Shown here one piece after another: positions 9,646 through 20,486 of a stretch of DNA of 64,000 nucleotides. A program made the position numbers and the translations under genes. The notes beneath the pieces are model-generated. The model was not told the DNA's origin. It saw nothing but the letters and a program-made list of their open reading frames with translations, and searched no databases. This DNA is from Tritrichomonas musculus (lineage: Eukaryota > Parabasalia > Tritrichomonadida > Tritrichomonadidae), in contig JAPFFF010000027.1 of NCBI GenBank assembly GCA_039105265.1, positions 992,001 through 1,056,000 on the forward strand. The letters are read 5' to 3'. Numbering within the stretch: position 1 is the first letter of the stretch; each line of letters opens with the position of its first letter.

Positions 9646-10489
9646 TTGTAAGTATTAATAATAATAAATTTTAATTTGTAAACGATTCAATATTTTATTT
9701 CGAAAAAGGTTAATTTCGAGGTGAAAATAACTCTTTTATTTCTTTGAAAATATCTCACCCAGAAAAAATTATAAATCAATAAATATATTCATAAGAAATG
9801 AGATATAAAAAATAATTAACAAATCAAATTAATTTTTTTTATATTTTAATTGAATGATACTTTTGAAAAGATCCTCAAAATTACAATTTTTTTTAATTTA
9901 ACCTTATCTCGCTTTAAGGCATATTTTATATGGTTTTTATTATTTTTATTTTTTTATTTTTGTATTATTTAAATGAAAATTTATTATTTGATAATAAAAT
10001 ATTTTCTTTTTTTAAAAAACTTTAAAGTTTCATTTGATGTACCATTTCAGAGAACTTTCAAAAAGTGGAAAATGAACAAAAAAGAAAAAGAATGTAGCTT
10101 TATAATTGGATAAAAATAATATTACAGTTTGACTGCTTATTCGCCAGATGTTAAAGGAAATTGTTTATTTCCTGTTCAATTATATGTTAAACACAAACCT
10201 AAATTACAATATGAACACGTATTTTGTAATGACCAATTTAAAATAGTTGAATAATTATAAATAAATAAAAGATAAATACTTCTTTTCTTTGATCACCAAA
10301 TAAACGAAATCGTGCGAAACAGTCATTTTTAAAATTTTGTCCTAGATGGCTATATTTTTGATCAAATTTCCATTTTAAAATGCTGAAATTGTATCTTAAG
10401 ATTAATTTGATCAAATAAATTATCAAAAAAATATTTTGGTAAGTTTATTATAAATTATTTTAATTAAAACAAGAAGATATAGTTGTAAT
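9646..10489. other. Intergenic with a short coding-like relic
   Basis: Mostly A+T-rich spacer with no full gene. On the plus strand from an ATG at about 10072 one frame reads MNKKEKECSFIIG, meets two TAA codons, then continues as a coding-like stretch (AYSPDVKGNCLFPVQLYVKH and onward) to a TAA near 10254. A sequence ATTACAG sits between the parts, so either a decayed gene end or an intron is possible. I do not recognise the protein. Confidence 0.35.
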
Positions 10490-11335
10490 TCAAGGAAACA
10501 TCCATTTTGGAATTGCATCCATATTAATTGGCTCTTCCATATATTCTTGAAATTCAGGATCACCAAAGTCAGCATTATCATAATACTGAATAATGGTATC
10601 AATTTCAGCTTCTAATTGAGCCATATCATCTTCATTTGTGGAATCTAACATTTTCCACTGAACAAGTTTGAAAAAGTCAATAATTTTACATATTGAATCT
10701 GTTAACTTTTGGATGTTTTCACTATGCTTAACTTCATCAGCTAGAACATCACAATCCATCTCCGTGTAAATATCAAGTTTTTTCTTTTGCTCTTCTGTAA
10801 GTAAATCACACTTAGATAAAACATTAATATGTGGCATTTCAAGCATTGTCATTGTTGATAGTGCAACTAAAGATGCACTCAAAAATTTAGCTGGATCTGA
10901 TGCAAATTGAGCATCCATCATATAAATGAGTAATACATTATAATTTTTCGAAACAAGAACTTTCATCAACTCAGGAAGGATACTCATATGCGAATATAAT
11001 TCGATTTGTCCAGGCATATCAATTAATAGATAATCATATTGATGCTCACCAATTGCTTCATCAAACCAATTTGACCTACGACTTGTAATTTTTTCCATAC
11101 AATATATTAACGCGCCATTTGGACCATAATTCATTTTTTTCATCACATCCTGAACGTTGATAACATTGCGAATATCAATATCTGGTTCGTATAATAACGT
11201 ATCAGCCGCTGGGTCAAGATTAACGCAATGAACGATACGCTTAATAGTTTCAAAATATTTTGCTGTACGGTATATGTATGTTGACTTTCCTGAACCGGCA
11301 GGGCCAATTAAAACTTGAGCAAATCTTGTAGTCAT
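10490..11335 (-). CDS. GPN3: GPN-loop GTPase GPN3
   Basis: GPN GTPases chaperone assembly and nuclear import of RNA polymerase II. The protein has G1 GPAGSGKST (about 11-19), then LDPAADTL, and the defining Gly-Pro-Asn loop at 71-73 (YGPNGALIYCME). It also has the switch DMPGQIELYSH and the base-specific motif LSKCDLL. The acidic C-terminus and the pattern LYEPDIDIRNVINVQDVM fit GPN3, although GPN2 is not wholly excluded. The frame is open to 11404, but the first 23 residues would be a lysine- and phenylalanine-rich translation of a poly(T) leader. I therefore chose the Met at 11335 (MTTRFAQVLIGPAG), which gives 281 residues, the usual family length. Confidence 0.9.
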   Translation of the reverse strand: MTTRFAQVLIGPAGSGKSTYIYRTAKYFETIKRIVHCVNLDPAADTLLYEPDIDIRNVINVQDVMKKMNYGPNGALIYCMEKITSRRSNWFDEAIGEHQYDYLLIDMPGQIELYSHMSILPELMKVLVSKNYNVLLIYMMDAQFASDPAKFLSASLVALSTMTMLEMPHINVLSKCDLLTEEQKKKLDIYTEMDCDVLADEVKHSENIQKLTDSICKIIDFFKLVQWKMLDSTNEDDMAQLEAEIDTIIQYYDNADFGDPEFQEYMEEPINMDAIPKWMFP

Positions 11336-11461
11336 TTTGAAAAAGTTAAATTTTTTTTTTTTACTCACAAAAATTTGTGAAATGCTTTTAAAAATTATAT
11401 TCAAATAATAATATAAGTAATTTGATCATATTAATTACATTTTATAAAGTATAAATCAATT

Positions 11462-12766
11462 TCACAGCCTCGAAGTTCTTCTACTCATTACAGTTTTCTT
11501 TAGAGAGCTTGTTTCTAGAGGAGGAAGTTTCATTTTATTATATTTAGGTATTCTTAGTCTGGCCGATTGAACATTAGCATCTGCTGTCAATCCCATTCTT
11601 TTAGAAATCGATGCAGAATCGAGTTTATAACGATGATTCCAAACTCTGTCTTCGTCTCTTGCAAGCTTCTCTTCATTTTCTAATTGTGAAATTCGTAGTA
11701 TTATTGGTGCTTTCCTTTTATCAATTTTGTGTTGCAAATCTCTTTTCTTTGCAGCATTTGCGATTAGCAAATTATCCATTTCTTCCTGGTGTTTTTTAAG
11801 AAGTAAATCAAGTGATTCTTGATATTCATTTTGCATTTGCTTATAAGCCATTTGTGCTTCGATAGCAACTGTTCGATCTGCAATTCGTCTAACTTGCTCA
11901 GCTTCAGCATACCTTTTTGAATTCAACATTTTTTGTTGTTGATATCTTAAAGCTCGTACTTTACCAGAAGTTCTATTAAAATCGCGAACCTTTGATTCAG
12001 ATGTCCATATTTGATCATGGCGTTCAATTTCTGCTTGCTGCCTTTTGCGAAGATTTTCAACTAATTCATCCAAATCATAGTTCAATTGATTAATTTGATC
12101 CTCGGCTTTTTTGTTTAATCGTGAAAGCTGCCTTTTGCTTTTCTCTATTTTTTGATTTACCTCTTCAACTTCTTCATTCGAATATAATTTTTTCAGTTTT
12201 TCTTTTTGAACTTCACGTGCACGGTCAATTGCCTGAACAGCTTTTAAAGCTTCATCAAATTTTTTCTCACACTCGAATTGATATCTCATATCTTGAAGAT
12301 CTAAAATTGCAGCAGCAATAAGATCTGGATCATCTGTTGTGATAGGTTGCCCTTGGTAAATTTGGGCAGATAAATCAGTAACTTCCTTCATATCATATTT
12401 ACTTTTTTTCTTAGAGCTAGTACTCGTTGTAACATTACTTTGACGGCTTCTCGTGGTGCTACGACGACTCGATTTTTCGCCATCAGGCTCGTGCACTTGT
12501 GAAGATTGTTGAGTTTGGTGAGATCTCTGCGACTGTTTAGATTGTTGACTTGAACGATGCGATTGATTATCTTCCTCTTCTGGATTTTCATTTGCATTTT
12601 CTTCTTCGTTATTTTCTTTTTCATTATTATCTTCTTCATTATTTTCTTCTTCTTCTTCTGAATTTTTATTTGGAAGTAATCCACCTAAAGCTGATTCTTG
12701 AACGTCTTCCAATGCTCCTGTATCACCATCATTATTCTCGTTTTGTTCATCGCCTTTTGTGCTCAT
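11462..12766 (-). CDS. Trichomonad coiled-coil protein with acidic head
   Basis: A 434-residue protein without a recognised enzymatic domain. Residues 1-75 are acidic and asparagine-rich (EEEENNEEDNNEKENNEEEN). Residues 75-130 are Ser/Gln/Arg-rich (SQQSKQSQRSHQTQQSSQ). From about 160 to 385 the protein is almost continuous coiled coil, with a central segment ALRYQQQKMLNSKRYAEAEQ and IEAQMAYKQMQNEYQESLDL. Similar coiled-coil proteins form a large family in trichomonads, which I recall but cannot check here; a cytoskeletal role is only an inference. The C-terminus is basic (TVMSRRTSRL). The gene ends about 130 bp upstream of GPN3, on the same strand. Confidence 0.8.
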   Translation of the reverse strand: MSTKGDEQNENNDGDTGALEDVQESALGGLLPNKNSEEEEENNEEDNNEKENNEEENANENPEEEDNQSHRSSQQSKQSQRSHQTQQSSQVHEPDGEKSSRRSTTRSRQSNVTTSTSSKKKSKYDMKEVTDLSAQIYQGQPITTDDPDLIAAAILDLQDMRYQFECEKKFDEALKAVQAIDRAREVQKEKLKKLYSNEEVEEVNQKIEKSKRQLSRLNKKAEDQINQLNYDLDELVENLRKRQQAEIERHDQIWTSESKVRDFNRTSGKVRALRYQQQKMLNSKRYAEAEQVRRIADRTVAIEAQMAYKQMQNEYQESLDLLLKKHQEEMDNLLIANAAKKRDLQHKIDKRKAPIILRISQLENEEKLARDEDRVWNHRYKLDSASISKRMGLTADANVQSARLRIPKYNKMKLPPLETSSLKKTVMSRRTSRL

Positions 12767-12993
12767 AATAATTTAATCGAAAATTCTATGAATTTTCTAT
12801 GAATTGAAATTATTTCAATTTCAACGTATATATTTTATTAACGTACAGTATTAAAAGATTGGCTGATTTCGAGCAAACCAATAATTATTTTTTTGATTAT
12901 CTCCTTCCCTTATAAAATAAAAAATGAAATAAATAAAATTTAAATATAATTAAGAAATACACACAGTTTAATATATAAACAAAGATCCAAATG

Positions 12994-14001
12994 CTATGCC
13001 GGTAGAATAAATGCATCACCATTTGGAAGAGTTACTATGGAATTTCTAATTTCATCAAAATATGGATGTTTTAAACATTGGTTTGCAGATAACCGCTTTT
13101 TAGGTGAATATACAAGTATTTCTCTTAAAAGATCTAGTAGTTTTTCAGGAATATTAATTGAATTTGGAAACCAATTTTCTATGGGTATAGGTTTCATATC
13201 GCCGCATGTGTTTGTTGTTGATCCTTTCATATCGATTAAATCACTCTTTGAAGGGCTTCCAAGAAAAGAAGCTATATTTTTAATCATTTCATCATTCGAA
13301 TCGCCTTTAAAAATCGGTTTGCCGCCATTAATCATTTCAGCGATAACACATCCTGCTCCCCAAACATCAATTTCCGGCCCATACATTGTGCTTCGATAAA
13401 GAAGTTCGGGAGCTCTGTATATTCTTGTTGCAATATAAGAAATACTAACTTCGTGAGGTGAAATTGGTTTTGCTGAGCCAAAATCACATATTTGTACGCG
13501 TCCAGTCTGATTGTCAATTAAAATGTTTGACGGCTTCATGTCACGATGACAAACGTTAATTGAGTGAAGATATGATAAGCCTCTAAAAATTTGGTAAGAA
13601 ATAATTAAAACAAGATTTATGTTAGGCGGACCATAAGATTCCATGTAATGACTGAGGTCCATTGGCGCTATATCTGTAACTACGTGTAAGAATTGCTGAG
13701 CTGGTCGTCCTTCTCGCGTAAAATAGTAAGTCAATAAATGAATAACATTGGGATGGTTAAGTTTTTGAAGAATTTCAAGCTCGCGATTTTTGTAACGTGG
13801 ATCTTGCATGACTTTTTTAATTGAAACACGTCTCCCTGAAGCACTTTCTGCTTCAAAAACTGCGCCAAAAGTGCCTTTTCCTATTATTCGAAGTTCTTTA
13901 AATTCGGCATGCGGTTTTAATCGAAGTGTTGAAAGCGGCATGACTGTTGTATCGCATTCGGGATGAAAAAGAAAAGGATTAATTCTTTTAGCAAACATCA
14001 A
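12994..14001 (-). CDS. GSK3/shaggy-type protein kinase
   Basis: A CMGC-group Ser/Thr kinase close to glycogen synthase kinase 3. The 335-residue protein has the glycine loop IGKGTFGAVFEA (40-51), lysine 62 in VSIKKV, catalytic HRDMKPSN with Asp153-154, DFGSAK (173-178) and the GSK3-type activation segment SYIATRIYRAPEL, with Tyr195 at the autophosphorylation position. GAGCVIAEMINGGKPIFKGD and the C-lobe tail IPIENWFP are also family features. The N-terminus is short and lacks an inhibitory RPRTTSF-like site, so regulation by N-terminal phosphorylation is unlikely. Met1 or Met2 both fit; the ATG is preceded by TTCATTTTTT and a poly(T) tract. All catalytic residues are present. Confidence 0.93.
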   Translation of the reverse strand: MMFAKRINPFLFHPECDTTVMPLSTLRLKPHAEFKELRIIGKGTFGAVFEAESASGRRVSIKKVMQDPRYKNRELEILQKLNHPNVIHLLTYYFTREGRPAQQFLHVVTDIAPMDLSHYMESYGPPNINLVLIISYQIFRGLSYLHSINVCHRDMKPSNILIDNQTGRVQICDFGSAKPISPHEVSISYIATRIYRAPELLYRSTMYGPEIDVWGAGCVIAEMINGGKPIFKGDSNDEMIKNIASFLGSPSKSDLIDMKGSTTNTCGDMKPIPIENWFPNSINIPEKLLDLLREILVYSPKKRLSANQCLKHPYFDEIRNSIVTLPNGDAFILPA

Positions 14002-14946
14002 ATTAAAGGTAGAAAAAAAAAAAAAAAATGAATTAAAATAAAATATTCAAATTTATTTGATATTTCTAATTTTTGAGATTGTTAAATTTATTATATGAAA
14101 ATTTGTGATAAACCTTTGAAAATAATAATTCAAATTATTAACCAAATTATATAAACAAATCTTAATATAATAAATAGAAAAACCATTTATGATTATAGAT
14201 TAATTAACATATTACAATAATTTTATTAAATATAATGTAAATAATATGAATATCCTAATTATAAATAAGATAAAAAAAGATTTAAAGAAATGCTTTTTTT
14301 ATAAATATAATTTAAGAATTTTTTTTTTGATTTATTTCAAATTGTATATCTGATGCGTATGTACCTAATATCAAATTTGAATAAAATTTTGGAGAAAAAA
14401 AAAAGCCCAGAAAAAAACTTGATTGATTTATCTTAAAAAGTTTTTAAAGCAAAAAAACGATAAAAATAAAATATTTTTTTCTACTAATATCTTTAAATAT
14501 TTAAATTTTATAAAAAAATTTTATTTATATATATTGTTATGTAATTTTTTAATATATAATTGCACATTAATATAATTGTGATTCTTTTTATTTGGTATAT
14601 ATTTTTAAATTTTATTAATTTCAAAAGATGTTTATACTTTTATTAAATATCGTTTCATGTTGAAAAAGAAGTTAATATAAAATAATTAGTTAATTTTATA
14701 AACTTAATGAAAAATAGATTTTGTGAACGGCTGTTAGAGAAATTGGCCTTTACTGATCATGCATTGTTGCTTTTTTATTTTATGATATTTAGTTATTTAA
14801 TGTATTATTATTAATATATTAATTAATAAAAAAATTAAAATATATAATTAAATAAAATAATATTATGTATACTATATAATACATAAGATATTCAAAAATT
14901 AAATTTTCTAATAATAATAATCATACAACTATAGAAACATTTTGAA
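14002..14946. other. Intergenic between divergent genes, no gene
   Basis: About 950 bp of extremely A+T-rich DNA. I see no open frame, structured RNA or clear repeat. It presumably contains two promoters. Confidence 0.5.
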
Positions 14947-15870
14947 ATGAAAAGCGATGAAAATTTAGATGATTCAAATGCAAAAATAGGAACAGAGATC
15001 GAATTAGCGCATGAAAAAGAATCAAGCGGTACTTCTGATAGCCGATTTCTTTCTGAATATTTTGACAATGCCAATACTATTATTAACCAATTAAAAACAA
15101 TGACTCTTGGAGCTATTCTTTGTAAAAATGAAAGTAGTTTTCAGTTTTCAAGTAAATATGAAAAAATGTTATTAAATAATTATAAAAATCGAATGGGGGT
15201 TTACATTTCATGTTTATTTGATCCACAATTTGATATTTTTACTCCACCGCGAAAAGGATTTCTTAATGACTACGATGTTAATTTGTTTTTTGAATTTTAT
15301 GAGCCGCAATTCAAAATCATTTCAAAAGTCAAAAATGGAATCTCAGCAATTGATTTAGCATATGAATTAAATATCTTACCAGTACTTGAATGTCTTGAAA
15401 CAGGTGTTGTATCAAAAGAATTGTTTAGTCTTTTAGAAAAAATGAAGTATTCTAATTGGGATGATGGAGTTATTATTGCAAAATGCACTGATTTTCGACT
15501 TCAACCAAAGAAAGAATTTCTAATAAAATTAACAGCTGGCCCAGAATTAATTTGGCATTTATCAAACATAATGTTTAAGCCAGAAAACATTAGAGAAAAG
15601 CTTGAATTTGAAAAGCAGGCTCTTTTACTTCAAAACCCAAAATTGTGTTCTGACCCATCTCAAGATATTGCTCGAATCTACAGCGATATTGATTGGAGGA
15701 AGAAGATATGGAGAAATCATTATAAAGTCCACGTGAATACAATGACAAGACATAACTCACAAGAAAATCACCATATATCTACCGTATCACCAATTGATTG
15801 CAGCCATCAGCCAAATCTCGACACTTATCAAAATGATTTTGACTCGATTTTCAAAGATTGCCAAATATAA
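14947..15870 (+). CDS. Hypothetical 307-residue protein
   Basis: Not recognised. It is a globular-looking protein with a polar N-terminus (about 1-30), a mixed alpha/beta middle (LLNNYKNRMGVYISCLFDPQ, then KGFLNDYDVNLFFEFYEPQF) and a charged helical segment FKPENIREKLEFEKQALLL near 220. There are no transmembrane segments, signal peptide or known catalytic motifs. The His/Ser/Asp-rich C-terminus may be disordered. It stands alone between two A+T-rich spacers and converges with the cullin gene (182 bp). The codon use is like its neighbours, so I accept it as a real host gene, probably trichomonad-specific. Confidence 0.72.
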   Translation: MKSDENLDDSNAKIGTEIELAHEKESSGTSDSRFLSEYFDNANTIINQLKTMTLGAILCKNESSFQFSSKYEKMLLNNYKNRMGVYISCLFDPQFDIFTPPRKGFLNDYDVNLFFEFYEPQFKIISKVKNGISAIDLAYELNILPVLECLETGVVSKELFSLLEKMKYSNWDDGVIIAKCTDFRLQPKKEFLIKLTAGPELIWHLSNIMFKPENIREKLEFEKQALLLQNPKLCSDPSQDIARIYSDIDWRKKIWRNHYKVHVNTMTRHNSQENHHISTVSPIDCSHQPNLDTYQNDFDSIFKDCQI

Positions 15871-16052
15871 TCAATTGCATGCATTTTTATATTTGTTTGC
15901 TACTTTTTTTATTTAGTGTTATAAATATTGTTATTTGACATATTTTTTCTACAAAATATTATTTTAAAATTAATAATTTACAAAAAATATAAGAAGTAAT
16001 AATAGTTTCAAAATAATAGATGTGAACATTTTATTAATATTCAAAAGTACTA

Positions 16053-18464
16053 TTATGGATTAAATACGTATATGTCATCTGTATCATCTTTAAGTTTAAT
16101 ATATTTTGTAATTTCTAATTTTCTTATTTGTTCACGAATAAAATCAGGTGGAATCGAGAAGAACCTAATTGAGATTTTTTGAACAACTTTAATGAGATTA
16201 GTAATTTTAATTCCATTTGGACTAGCCTTTTTAACTTGTGAAACAATCATCGTGTTTACTGCGTTCTTTCTATCCAATTCTTTCATTTTCATAATAGCAA
16301 TATTTTCTGCTGATGTGAATTTTTTAGCAAAATTTCTGTATAATCTTTCATCGATAGTTGAAGATAATAAATAAGTATTCGGTTTATTGGGCAAAGGTTT
16401 AACCAAACCTGTATCAACGAGTGTTGATAATTGCTCTTGTAAATCTTCAACTTTGATATACTTAATGAAATCTTGATAAGTATTTTCACCTCTCAAAAGA
16501 AGTCTAACAATTCCATATTGGACACCATTAAATAAGAAAAAGTCATATCTTCCATTCATTTTTAATTTGACTTCAACTACTGATGCTGGATCGCACCAAA
16601 ATAGAAGCGAATTAGCTTTTGATTCAATAAACTTCCTTTCAAAATAATTTCGTGAATTTTCGAATTCCTCAAAAAATGGAAACTTCCCTCTTTGGACGAT
16701 TTGCTTCCATCTAGTGTTAGATAAAACAGCTATTTTCATATTATCGCTGAACGTAAAGTTTTTTTCCTTTTTTGAAAGCTCAAAAATCTTATTAAAATCA
16801 TCATATCGAGAAGCAAATTCTTTAAGCATATCTTGGAGGGGTTTGATGTAATCGGATTCAGTAAATTGTCCCATTGCGTTAATCAAAGCTCGTTCATGCT
16901 CAACATTAGGATCTACTTGTGATAAAAGCTGATTTTGTAAAAAATTAGCAATTCCTTTAAATAAATCACGTCTATTTTTAACAAATGGAACAATATCGAA
17001 AAGTTCAGCGATACTATAATTCTTCTTGCTTGGATTATGAGCTTGCTCTATTAAAACACGTGCACGGCCAACAAGATCTGAATCCTTCTGATAAGGAATA
17101 AATAATGAGGATCGTCCAAAAACTAAAGTAAGATGATGATGGAAATCAGAATCAACAAGGCCATTTATTGTAGCTACCAATTCTTGTAACTTTTCATCAT
17201 TTCGATCTTTTATTTCTTTATCCAATCTATTTTTGAAATATGAGATAAAGGCATCAGAAAGGGCAATAACATACTGTGGAAGTGGTTCAATCATTCTCCA
17301 TATAGCTTGAAGATAATCACGATTACGGTTTTCAAAGAGTGTAGAAAAACCTTTGGTAAGTTCCTCGATTTGAAGGAATCTATAACAGAATTTCCTTGAA
17401 AAAGTTCGAATCGCATCGGAATTTCCTTTCATTATTGACATAGCACGATCATAAAGAGGATCCATCACTTTGAGAAAGAAATCAAAATCATATTTGCAGT
17501 GCTTCTCTTCAACTTTTCTAAATGGCGGAGTTGGGAAGTAGGACATTTGGCTTGGTATATATTTTTTGACATATTCTTCAGGAGTGCAAAGACAGATCAT
17601 TTTAAGCAAACTTGTATATTCGCTATTATCAAAAGGGGAATAAAATTTTGGTATTGTTGGAATGAACGACTCTAAAAATGGTTCAATTTCTTTAATCTGT
17701 CGAATTAATTCATCTTTCACTTGCAAATATAATTCAGGATTATAGCGCATATAAACGTATAATGTATCAGAAAGCATAGCGCATTCTTCAATATCAGATC
17801 TAATTTTTTCAGGATATAAAAGTGGATGTTTGACAAATAAATGAATATATTTGGCAATCATGTTTGCCAAAAAATATTCTTTTTCTGTAAATTTATTTTT
17901 AGGTAAAAGGTTTATGAGTTTTAAAATGTGTTTAGAAAAAGAAATTTCATTGAATGGATATTGCGCGATTAATTGAACGTTCGATGGTATTTGTTCTTTG
18001 ATTAATTCATTAAAGAGTTCAATAATCGAAAGCAATTCTGCAGTAATAAAACGTTGATCTAAAACATATTTTTTCCAATTTTTATAACCAAAATGCAATA
18101 TTCTTGAGTTTACTTGCTGGATAACTAAACCAACTGGAACTCTAATATTTGGAGTATGATTTTTACCAAAAATTTTGGATATTTGAGTGGAAAGATGGAA
18201 TAAGTTGTTTGAAAATCTTTCCCAAGCAGATAAAATAGCTGTCATAAATCCATATTGTTTCATCATTGTGATATATTCACTAACTGAAATACAATATTTT
18301 CGCAAAGTACGATTTATATCGCCAAAAAATACTGCAGTTGAACTTTGACTCTTTTTTGGATCTGATGAAAAAATATTATCCCAATCTTCTTTAGGAATTG
18401 AAAATTCATAAGTTTCGTTTGATAAAAATTTAAGAACACTGTCACTCACAGATGAATCATTCAT
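16053..18464 (-). CDS. Cullin-family ubiquitin-ligase scaffold
   Basis: Cullins hold a substrate adaptor at the N-terminus and a RING protein plus E2 at the C-terminus. The 803-residue length and all-helical N-terminal 450 residues fit. The cullin homology region is recognisable near 610-720 (YFERKFIESKANSLLFW, then VVEVKLKMNGRYDFFLFNGV). The last 70 residues are a clear Cullin_Nedd8 winged helix: DRKNAVNTMIVSQVKKASPN, with the lysines at the position of the neddylated Lys, followed by IREQIRKLEITKYIKLKDD and YVFNP. Sequence is divergent, so I cannot say which cullin class it belongs to. The neddylation site is inferred from the IVxxxK pattern. Confidence 0.82.
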   Translation of the reverse strand: MNDSSVSDSVLKFLSNETYEFSIPKEDWDNIFSSDPKKSQSSTAVFFGDINRTLRKYCISVSEYITMMKQYGFMTAILSAWERFSNNLFHLSTQISKIFGKNHTPNIRVPVGLVIQQVNSRILHFGYKNWKKYVLDQRFITAELLSIIELFNELIKEQIPSNVQLIAQYPFNEISFSKHILKLINLLPKNKFTEKEYFLANMIAKYIHLFVKHPLLYPEKIRSDIEECAMLSDTLYVYMRYNPELYLQVKDELIRQIKEIEPFLESFIPTIPKFYSPFDNSEYTSLLKMICLCTPEEYVKKYIPSQMSYFPTPPFRKVEEKHCKYDFDFFLKVMDPLYDRAMSIMKGNSDAIRTFSRKFCYRFLQIEELTKGFSTLFENRNRDYLQAIWRMIEPLPQYVIALSDAFISYFKNRLDKEIKDRNDEKLQELVATINGLVDSDFHHHLTLVFGRSSLFIPYQKDSDLVGRARVLIEQAHNPSKKNYSIAELFDIVPFVKNRRDLFKGIANFLQNQLLSQVDPNVEHERALINAMGQFTESDYIKPLQDMLKEFASRYDDFNKIFELSKKEKNFTFSDNMKIAVLSNTRWKQIVQRGKFPFFEEFENSRNYFERKFIESKANSLLFWCDPASVVEVKLKMNGRYDFFLFNGVQYGIVRLLLRGENTYQDFIKYIKVEDLQEQLSTLVDTGLVKPLPNKPNTYLLSSTIDERLYRNFAKKFTSAENIAIMKMKELDRKNAVNTMIVSQVKKASPNGIKITNLIKVVQKISIRFFSIPPDFIREQIRKLEITKYIKLKDDTDDIYVFNP

Positions 18465-18638
18465 TTCTTAAAAATTTTATGTAAAATACTCAAAAATTTT
18501 TTGCCATTAGAATTTGATTTAAAAAGTGGAATATAAATTTACAAATATCTTGATAACTAACAATTTAAAGCTTTTAATCAATGATATAACGAAACATAAT
18601 TATAGTAAAATAAACAAAAAGTGAAATTAATAATAGGC

Positions 18639-20153
18639 TTAGTTTTCTTCATTTCCAAATACACATAGTATTCTTTTCAAAATATATAGTATTCTAATTT
18701 CTTTATCATTATTCAATTCAGGATTTTCCAGCTGTTCTTGTAAATTACTGTGAGCTGTATCCAAGATATCGAGATATGATTTCATTTCATTCATTTTGTT
18801 ATTTTTCGAAAAAGATTCTATTATGTCAATAATTTTATAAAGGCATAATTTAGCGAATGATTCTTCTGAACAGCAAATATAGTGTGTGCATAACTCAATT
18901 ACACATATGTCAAATCTGTTGAATTGAATTTTATGGTAAACAACAATTAAGTTTGCGTAAGCAAATGAAGTATGATATTCAGGTGAAATGGCAGTAATTA
19001 AGTCATATAAAGAAGGGAAAAAGCCATTTGGAATAGCAGCATTCCAACTTGGGTAAAAATGTATAACAACATTTGATACTAAAATTACCAATTTTGGATC
19101 ATCTTTTATTAAAGATGAGTCTTTGAGATATCCAAGTAAATTTGTTAAAATATTGGGTGGTTCAGTTTCGGGAATAAAAAGGCAAAATTCCATAATATAA
19201 TATATTAATTGGTAATTAATGGAACAATTATTCAGGCTATAGATCATTAATGCAAAAATCAAATTCTTACAAGTGATTGTATTCGCTTCATCTGTATCAT
19301 TTGCTTTATGTGAAATTTGTTCTGGGATTTTATCAAATCCGTATTTTTTTGTAAAAATATTAACTCCCCTAAAAAAACATCGATATGTTATTTCATCTTC
19401 TGTAATTAAAACAGACTTACATAGTAAAAAAAGAAGTTCCAAAGCTTGACTATCATTACATTTATCCATTAATTGTGCAATTGCATAAACAGCATAAGAT
19501 TTTGGTAAATGTGGCTCCAAAGCTTTAATAAAGCCAACAGAATAAAAATGTGAAAACAAACTTTGTGAATATTGACTTATAGTTCCAATAAATTGAATTG
19601 ATGATTTACTCAAGAGAGGATCTGGACTCACCATATGTTTACTTAGTGAAATAATAGTTTCATCAGTTATGCTTGCTATCTTAGAAGAAACAAGTTCTGA
19701 ATTAAATTTTAATGAAGCCATGAAGCAATCAATTGCATATCTAACTGTTTCTGAATCTTGGCTATTTGAAATAATGTAGCAAAGTTCTGAATATGGAAAA
19801 TCTGTAAGTTCATTATCGAGGCCAAATTTGTTTTCAGCCGTTTTTAAAACGCAATATATTTTTTTTAAACTATTTAAAATTGGATTAACATTTAATAAAT
19901 TCAAAATAGATCCAGGATCCTCTTTTTGTTTTAATTCAATTTGTTTTTGATTTATCACATCCTTTTTTAACGATTTAATTGCCATGGAAATTGAGCATCC
20001 AGTTCCTTTAATTGGTTTATCATTATTATTTGTAAAAAAGCAATAATTTGTTATATCTGGTTCATTTATAGAATCAGTAAGAAGTGAATAGCTATCATTT
20101 TTATTTGATATTTGTTCGCTAGTAGAATCTTTGTATAAATCTTCAAAAGACAT
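18639..20153 (-). CDS. Helical-repeat (armadillo-like) hypothetical protein
   Basis: A 504-residue protein of unknown function. After a polar 60-residue head with ITNYCFFTNNNDKPIKGTGC it becomes an unbroken series of amphipathic helices about 40 residues apart (SETVRYAIDCFMASLKFNSE, LLSKSSIQFIGTISQYSQSL, SYAVYAIAQLMDKCNDSQAL). This is the look of armadillo/HEAT solenoids. In trichomonads, divergent solenoid proteins are common and often function as adaptors. There is no catalytic motif or membrane segment. It lies 174 bp upstream of the cullin gene on the same strand; a functional link to ubiquitin ligases would be speculation. Confidence 0.72.
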   Translation of the reverse strand: MSFEDLYKDSTSEQISNKNDSYSLLTDSINEPDITNYCFFTNNNDKPIKGTGCSISMAIKSLKKDVINQKQIELKQKEDPGSILNLLNVNPILNSLKKIYCVLKTAENKFGLDNELTDFPYSELCYIISNSQDSETVRYAIDCFMASLKFNSELVSSKIASITDETIISLSKHMVSPDPLLSKSSIQFIGTISQYSQSLFSHFYSVGFIKALEPHLPKSYAVYAIAQLMDKCNDSQALELLFLLCKSVLITEDEITYRCFFRGVNIFTKKYGFDKIPEQISHKANDTDEANTITCKNLIFALMIYSLNNCSINYQLIYYIMEFCLFIPETEPPNILTNLLGYLKDSSLIKDDPKLVILVSNVVIHFYPSWNAAIPNGFFPSLYDLITAISPEYHTSFAYANLIVVYHKIQFNRFDICVIELCTHYICCSEESFAKLCLYKIIDIIESFSKNNKMNEMKSYLDILDTAHSNLQEQLENPELNNDKEIRILYILKRILCVFGNEEN

Positions 20154-20486
20154 AAAAATTTTAATTTTTTACAATTTCAATTTGTTTTTGATTTAATTTA
20201 AGGTTTTATTTTGAAAATATCTTGTTAACAATTTAATAAAAACGCATATTTATTATGAAATATTACTTATTTACTTATATTCTAGTAGAAATTGTCTAGT
20301 TGCTAAACTGTTTTACCATAATTATAATTATCCATTTACGTTAAATGACCAAAGACGTATTATAGTAATAGTATTACTAAAATATAATTATATTTAAATG
20401 TCAAATATATCTAATATTAATTATTTTAATATTAAAAACATCCATAAGTAATATCAATGACTATAAAATTGCTTTTCAGAGGATTT
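20154..20486. other. Intergenic, nothing recognised
   Basis: About 330 bp of A+T-rich DNA between two genes on the minus strand. It includes the promoter of the solenoid gene and the 3' flank of the kinase-glucosyltransferase pseudogene. No element is seen. Confidence 0.5.
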
